From positions 1 through 33,793 of the forward strand of contig NZ_BFFP01000029.1 of the NCBI RefSeq assembly GCF_003864415.1: 33,793 nucleotides of DNA, written 5' to 3'. This stretch comes from Ligilactobacillus salitolerans (GTDB lineage: Bacteria; Bacillota; Bacilli; Lactobacillales; Lactobacillaceae). The notes below the pieces were generated by a model. It saw only the letters and a list, made by a program, of their open reading frames with translations, was not told the origin of the DNA and did no database searches. Of the stretch, positions 31,761 through 33,793 are shown one piece after another. The position numbers were made by a program, and so were the translations under genes. The stretch's first letter is position 1. Every line of letters begins with the position of its first letter.

Positions 31761-32882
31761 CTAACTAAAGAATCCCAACAACAATCCTCCAGCGATCACA
31801 GAACCGATCTGACCTGAAACATTGGCTCCAACAGCGTACATCAATAAGAAGTTTTGCTTATCTTCAGCTTGAGCCATTTGCTGGATCACGCGACTTGACA
31901 TTGGAAATGCTGAAATACCAGCAGCACCAATCATAGGATTGATTTTTTCTTTTCTAAACAAGTTCAAGAATTTAGCGAATAAAACCCCGCCAATACTGTC
32001 CATTACGAATGCGACCAATCCGAAAGCAATGATCATCAGGGTCTGAACTTGTAAGAAAGATTCGGCTGTCATCTTAACAGCTATCGTCAACCCTAAAAGG
32101 ATAGATACAATATTAACCAGCTCATTTTGCGCAGTATTACTCAACCGATCAAGAACCCCGCATTCACGTAACAAGTTACCGAACATTAAGAAACCGATCA
32201 AAGGAAGAGAAACTGGGGCAACCAAACCAGCAATCACCGTTATTACAATAGGAAACAGGATCCGGGTTGTCTTTGAAACCGAGTCAGCTTTGTATGTCAT
32301 CCTAATTTTACGTTCTTTTTTAGTTGTCACTAACTTAATTGCCGGCGGCTGAATGATCGGCACCAGCGCCATATAGGAGTACGCCGCGACGGCTATCGGC
32401 CCTAATAGATCCGGAGCTAACTGAGAAGAAACAAAAATACTTGTTGGACCGTCTGCGGCTCCAATCACACCGATAGAGGCCGCTTGATCCAAATTGAAAC
32501 CAGCTAACACTGCAACTACGACAACAAAGAAAATTCCAAATTGTGCGGCAGCGCCAAATAATAGCATAAACGGATTTGAAAGCAAGGGGCCAAAGTCGAT
32601 CATGGCTCCGATCCCAATAAAAATCAGCAGTGGAAACAATTCAGTATTGATCCCAGCATTGAATAAAACATCTAAGACACCTGCTTGTTTTTGACCATTA
32701 GTAATTTGGTCTAAAACCCCTGTTGCTGGAAAGTTTACTAAAACCGTCCCTAGTCCCATTGGTACCAATAAAGTCGGCTCGTAATTTTTCTTGATCCCCA
32801 GATACATCAGCACAAATCCAATCAACATCATGACAATTTGTCCCATGGTAATGGAGGTAATATTTTGAATGATAGATTCCAT
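31761..32882 (-). CDS. oadB: Oxaloacetate decarboxylase beta subunit, Na+-translocating carboxybiotin decarboxylase
   Basis: A 373-residue integral membrane protein with about ten hydrophobic segments. It releases CO2 from carboxybiotin and exports Na+. Conserved pieces are LLVPMGLGTVLVN, PLLIFIGIGAMIDFGPLLSNP, the functional GVIGAADGPTSIFVSSQLAP with the key Asp, YMALVPIIQPP, and the ending GAAGISAFPMSSRVIQ. Length is normal. AGAGGAAATGA lies before the ATG at 32882. The sodium gradient formed could drive citrate uptake or other transport. Confidence 0.95.
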   Translation of the reverse strand: MESIIQNITSITMGQIVMMLIGFVLMYLGIKKNYEPTLLVPMGLGTVLVNFPATGVLDQITNGQKQAGVLDVLFNAGINTELFPLLIFIGIGAMIDFGPLLSNPFMLLFGAAAQFGIFFVVVVAVLAGFNLDQAASIGVIGAADGPTSIFVSSQLAPDLLGPIAVAAYSYMALVPIIQPPAIKLVTTKKERKIRMTYKADSVSKTTRILFPIVITVIAGLVAPVSLPLIGFLMFGNLLRECGVLDRLSNTAQNELVNIVSILLGLTIAVKMTAESFLQVQTLMIIAFGLVAFVMDSIGGVLFAKFLNLFRKEKINPMIGAAGISAFPMSSRVIQQMAQAEDKQNFLLMYAVGANVSGQIGSVIAGGLLLGFFS

Positions 32883-32924
32883 TTGCTGTCATTTCCTCTT
32901 TCTCTTCTATTTTTAAAATGTTTC

Positions 32925-33317
32925 CTACTTAATTGTCAGCAGAATATCCCCGGCAGAAACATTTTCTCCCTTTGCAACTTGAATCCCTGTGACTTCACCG
33001 TCCTGTGGAGAAACAATCTCATTTTCAAGCTTCATAGCTTCTAAAACCAACAAAGGCTGGTTCTTTTGAACTTTGTCTCCTACCGCAACCTTGATGTCGA
33101 CAATATTTCCTGGCATTGGTGCAGGCAGTTGATTTCCCTCTCCTGAACCTGCTGTAACTGGAGCTGATGGGGTCTCTGCAGGTTCAGGTTGTGCTGCTTG
33201 TTCCGCCTGTGCAGCTGGAGCGGGTTGGATCTGCTGATTTTGTGCTTGTGGATTCAAATCCTCCATTTCTACTAAATACTCATTGCCATCGATTTTAATT
33301 TTGAATTTTCTAAGCAT
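32925..33317 (-). CDS. oadD: Biotin carboxyl carrier subunit of oxaloacetate decarboxylase
   Basis: A 130-residue protein. A short N-terminal beta stretch ([16 protein letters not shown]) is followed by an Ala/Pro/Gln-rich linker (about 22-62) and a biotinyl domain with [19 protein letters not shown] and the biotinylated Lys96 in [10 protein letters not shown]. It carries CO2 between OadA and OadB. This free-standing carrier is the arrangement known from Enterococcus faecalis and Lacticaseibacillus casei. The ATG at 33317 has an AAAGGAGAGAG site. Confidence 0.92.
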   Translation of the reverse strand: MLRKFKIKIDGNEYLVEMEDLNPQAQNQQIQPAPAAQAEQAAQPEPAETPSAPVTAGSGEGNQLPAPMPGNIVDIKVAVGDKVQKNQPLLVLEAMKLENEIVSPQDGEVTGIQVAKGENVSAGDILLTIK

Positions 33318-33347
33318 CCTTGCTCTCTCCTTTAATTAACTATATTT

Positions 33348-33692
33348 TTAACTGAGCTTGACAACATCTTTAACTCTGAATTTAGAATCTGGGTTATTTC
33401 CAGCCAAAATAGCACTGGCAATCAAAATCACACGTTCCTTTTCTTCAAAAGAAAGGGGGAGTCCTTGCCGCTCTTTGATTTTAGTGATTTTTTTGACTTT
33501 AAAAGTCGATTCACTTCGATCGCCAGCCAAAATAGCTGAAACAACTAACGTCACGACTCGGCGCTCATCCTCTGATAATGACGCTTCATTAGAACTAACT
33601 GCTGCTTTCTTTTCTTCAGCAACTGGCTCTTTTGTCGCCTGATCGTCCTCTGACTCGCCTTTTCCAAATAAGTTCTTCAACCATCCCTGCAA
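33348..33692 (-). CDS. OadH-like small protein with internal duplication, first gene of the citrate operon
   Basis: A 114-residue soluble protein. After an acidic, Lys/Glu/Ser-rich linker it carries two related segments of about 31 residues: residues about 43-73 (DERRVVTLVVSAILAG...FKVKKITKI) and about 83-113 (EKERVILIASAILAG...FRVKDVVKL). Enterococcal and casei-type operons have a small gene (oadH) at this place whose product contacts the decarboxylase subunits. The repeated xFxVKxxxK ending resembles the C-terminal part of gamma chains, so it may replace the tail missing in the 41-aa OadG. The start is TTG at 33692 with GGGGGTGAT upstream. Identification rests mainly on position and size. 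Confidence 0.65.
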   Translation of the reverse strand: MQGWLKNLFGKGESEDDQATKEPVAEEKKAAVSSNEASLSEDERRVVTLVVSAILAGDRSESTFKVKKITKIKERQGLPLSFEEKERVILIASAILAGNNPDSKFRVKDVVKLS

Positions 33693-33727
33693 AATATCAC
33701 CCCCACCCGAATTTTCTTACAAATTCC

Positions 33728-33750
33728 ATTATAATATTTTCAATAGTCAA
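33728..33750 (-). promoter_or_regulatory. AT-rich putative control region of the citrate operon
   Basis: On the minus strand a perfect TATAAT (33728-33733) lies 36 nt before the first start codon. TTGACT (33745-33750) is only 11 nt upstream of it, too close to be its -35 box. The surrounding AT-rich sequence resembles regions bound by CitO/CitI-type activators, which would explain the poor -35, but I cannot show a binding site. Confidence 0.45.
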
Positions 33751-33793
33751 CATATGTTTTTTTGGTGTGCTTTTGCTTTAGCATTCACATTCA

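Noticed and set aside
33728-33750. TTGACT/TATAAT as a normal promoter for the citrate operon
   Set aside because: The spacing is 11 nt, too short for sigma-A; only the -10 box is kept as plausible.

Overview
The window is a 33.8 kb piece of a low-to-middle GC Gram-positive chromosome, most likely a lactic acid bacterium of the Lactobacillaceae. The evidence is the set of genes found together: a PepO-type M13 peptidase, an oleate hydratase, an acetoin/diacetyl reductase, AzlCD, a lipobox substrate-binding protein, strong AGGAGG ribosome binding sites, and a citrate lyase plus membrane oxaloacetate decarboxylase operon in the style of Lacticaseibacillus and Enterococcus. The genus is not decided by the sequence. 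No tRNA, rRNA, CRISPR array or recognisable transcription regulator gene was seen.

Layout. 1-244: 5' part of an ISLre2-type transposase running off the left edge. 533-1180: NAD(P)-binding SDR-like protein. 1273-1764: a gene-free block with one 107-nt hairpin and then three tandem units of about 126 nt. Each unit folds into one long hairpin, and the stem sequences differ completely between units while complementarity is kept. This is the most unusual thing in the window. 1782-6551: PepO, acetoin reductase and oleate hydratase, rightward, the last two with clear promoters. 6618-9503: leftward genes (MDR oxidoreductase, a HAD phosphatase broken by a frameshift, universal stress protein, GNAT-like protein). 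9661-11317: an unknown 166-aa protein and azlCD. 11377-12556: DoxX-like protein and an unknown 149-aa protein, leftward.

12731-18790 is a leftward operon for three exported proteins (type B carboxylesterase, CBM plus GH30 glucanase, right-handed beta-helix protein with an FN3-like domain). It lies behind one promoter with a near-perfect CcpA site just downstream, so it looks like a catabolite-repressed system for an extracellular glycan. 19101-22543: an orphan HlyD-like adaptor, an orphan metal-binding lipoprotein, and an iron-alcohol-dehydrogenase-family gene broken by a frameshift. 22725-24560: a 611-aa protein with a C-terminal pRiA4b ORF-3 domain and an unrecognised N-terminal part of about 380 residues.

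24761-33692 is one leftward operon for citrate fermentation: oadH-like, oadD (biotin carrier), oadB (Na+ pump), a 41-residue OadG-like membrane peptide, oadA, citC, citD, citE, citF, citX, citG. Citrate lyase splits citrate to acetate and oxaloacetate; CitC, CitX and CitG make and load its prosthetic group. The Oad proteins decarboxylate oxaloacetate to pyruvate and couple this to Na+ export. The pyruvate could feed the acetoin/diacetyl branch represented by the reductase at 3827-4603. The citrate transporter and regulator are not in the window and may lie beyond its right edge.
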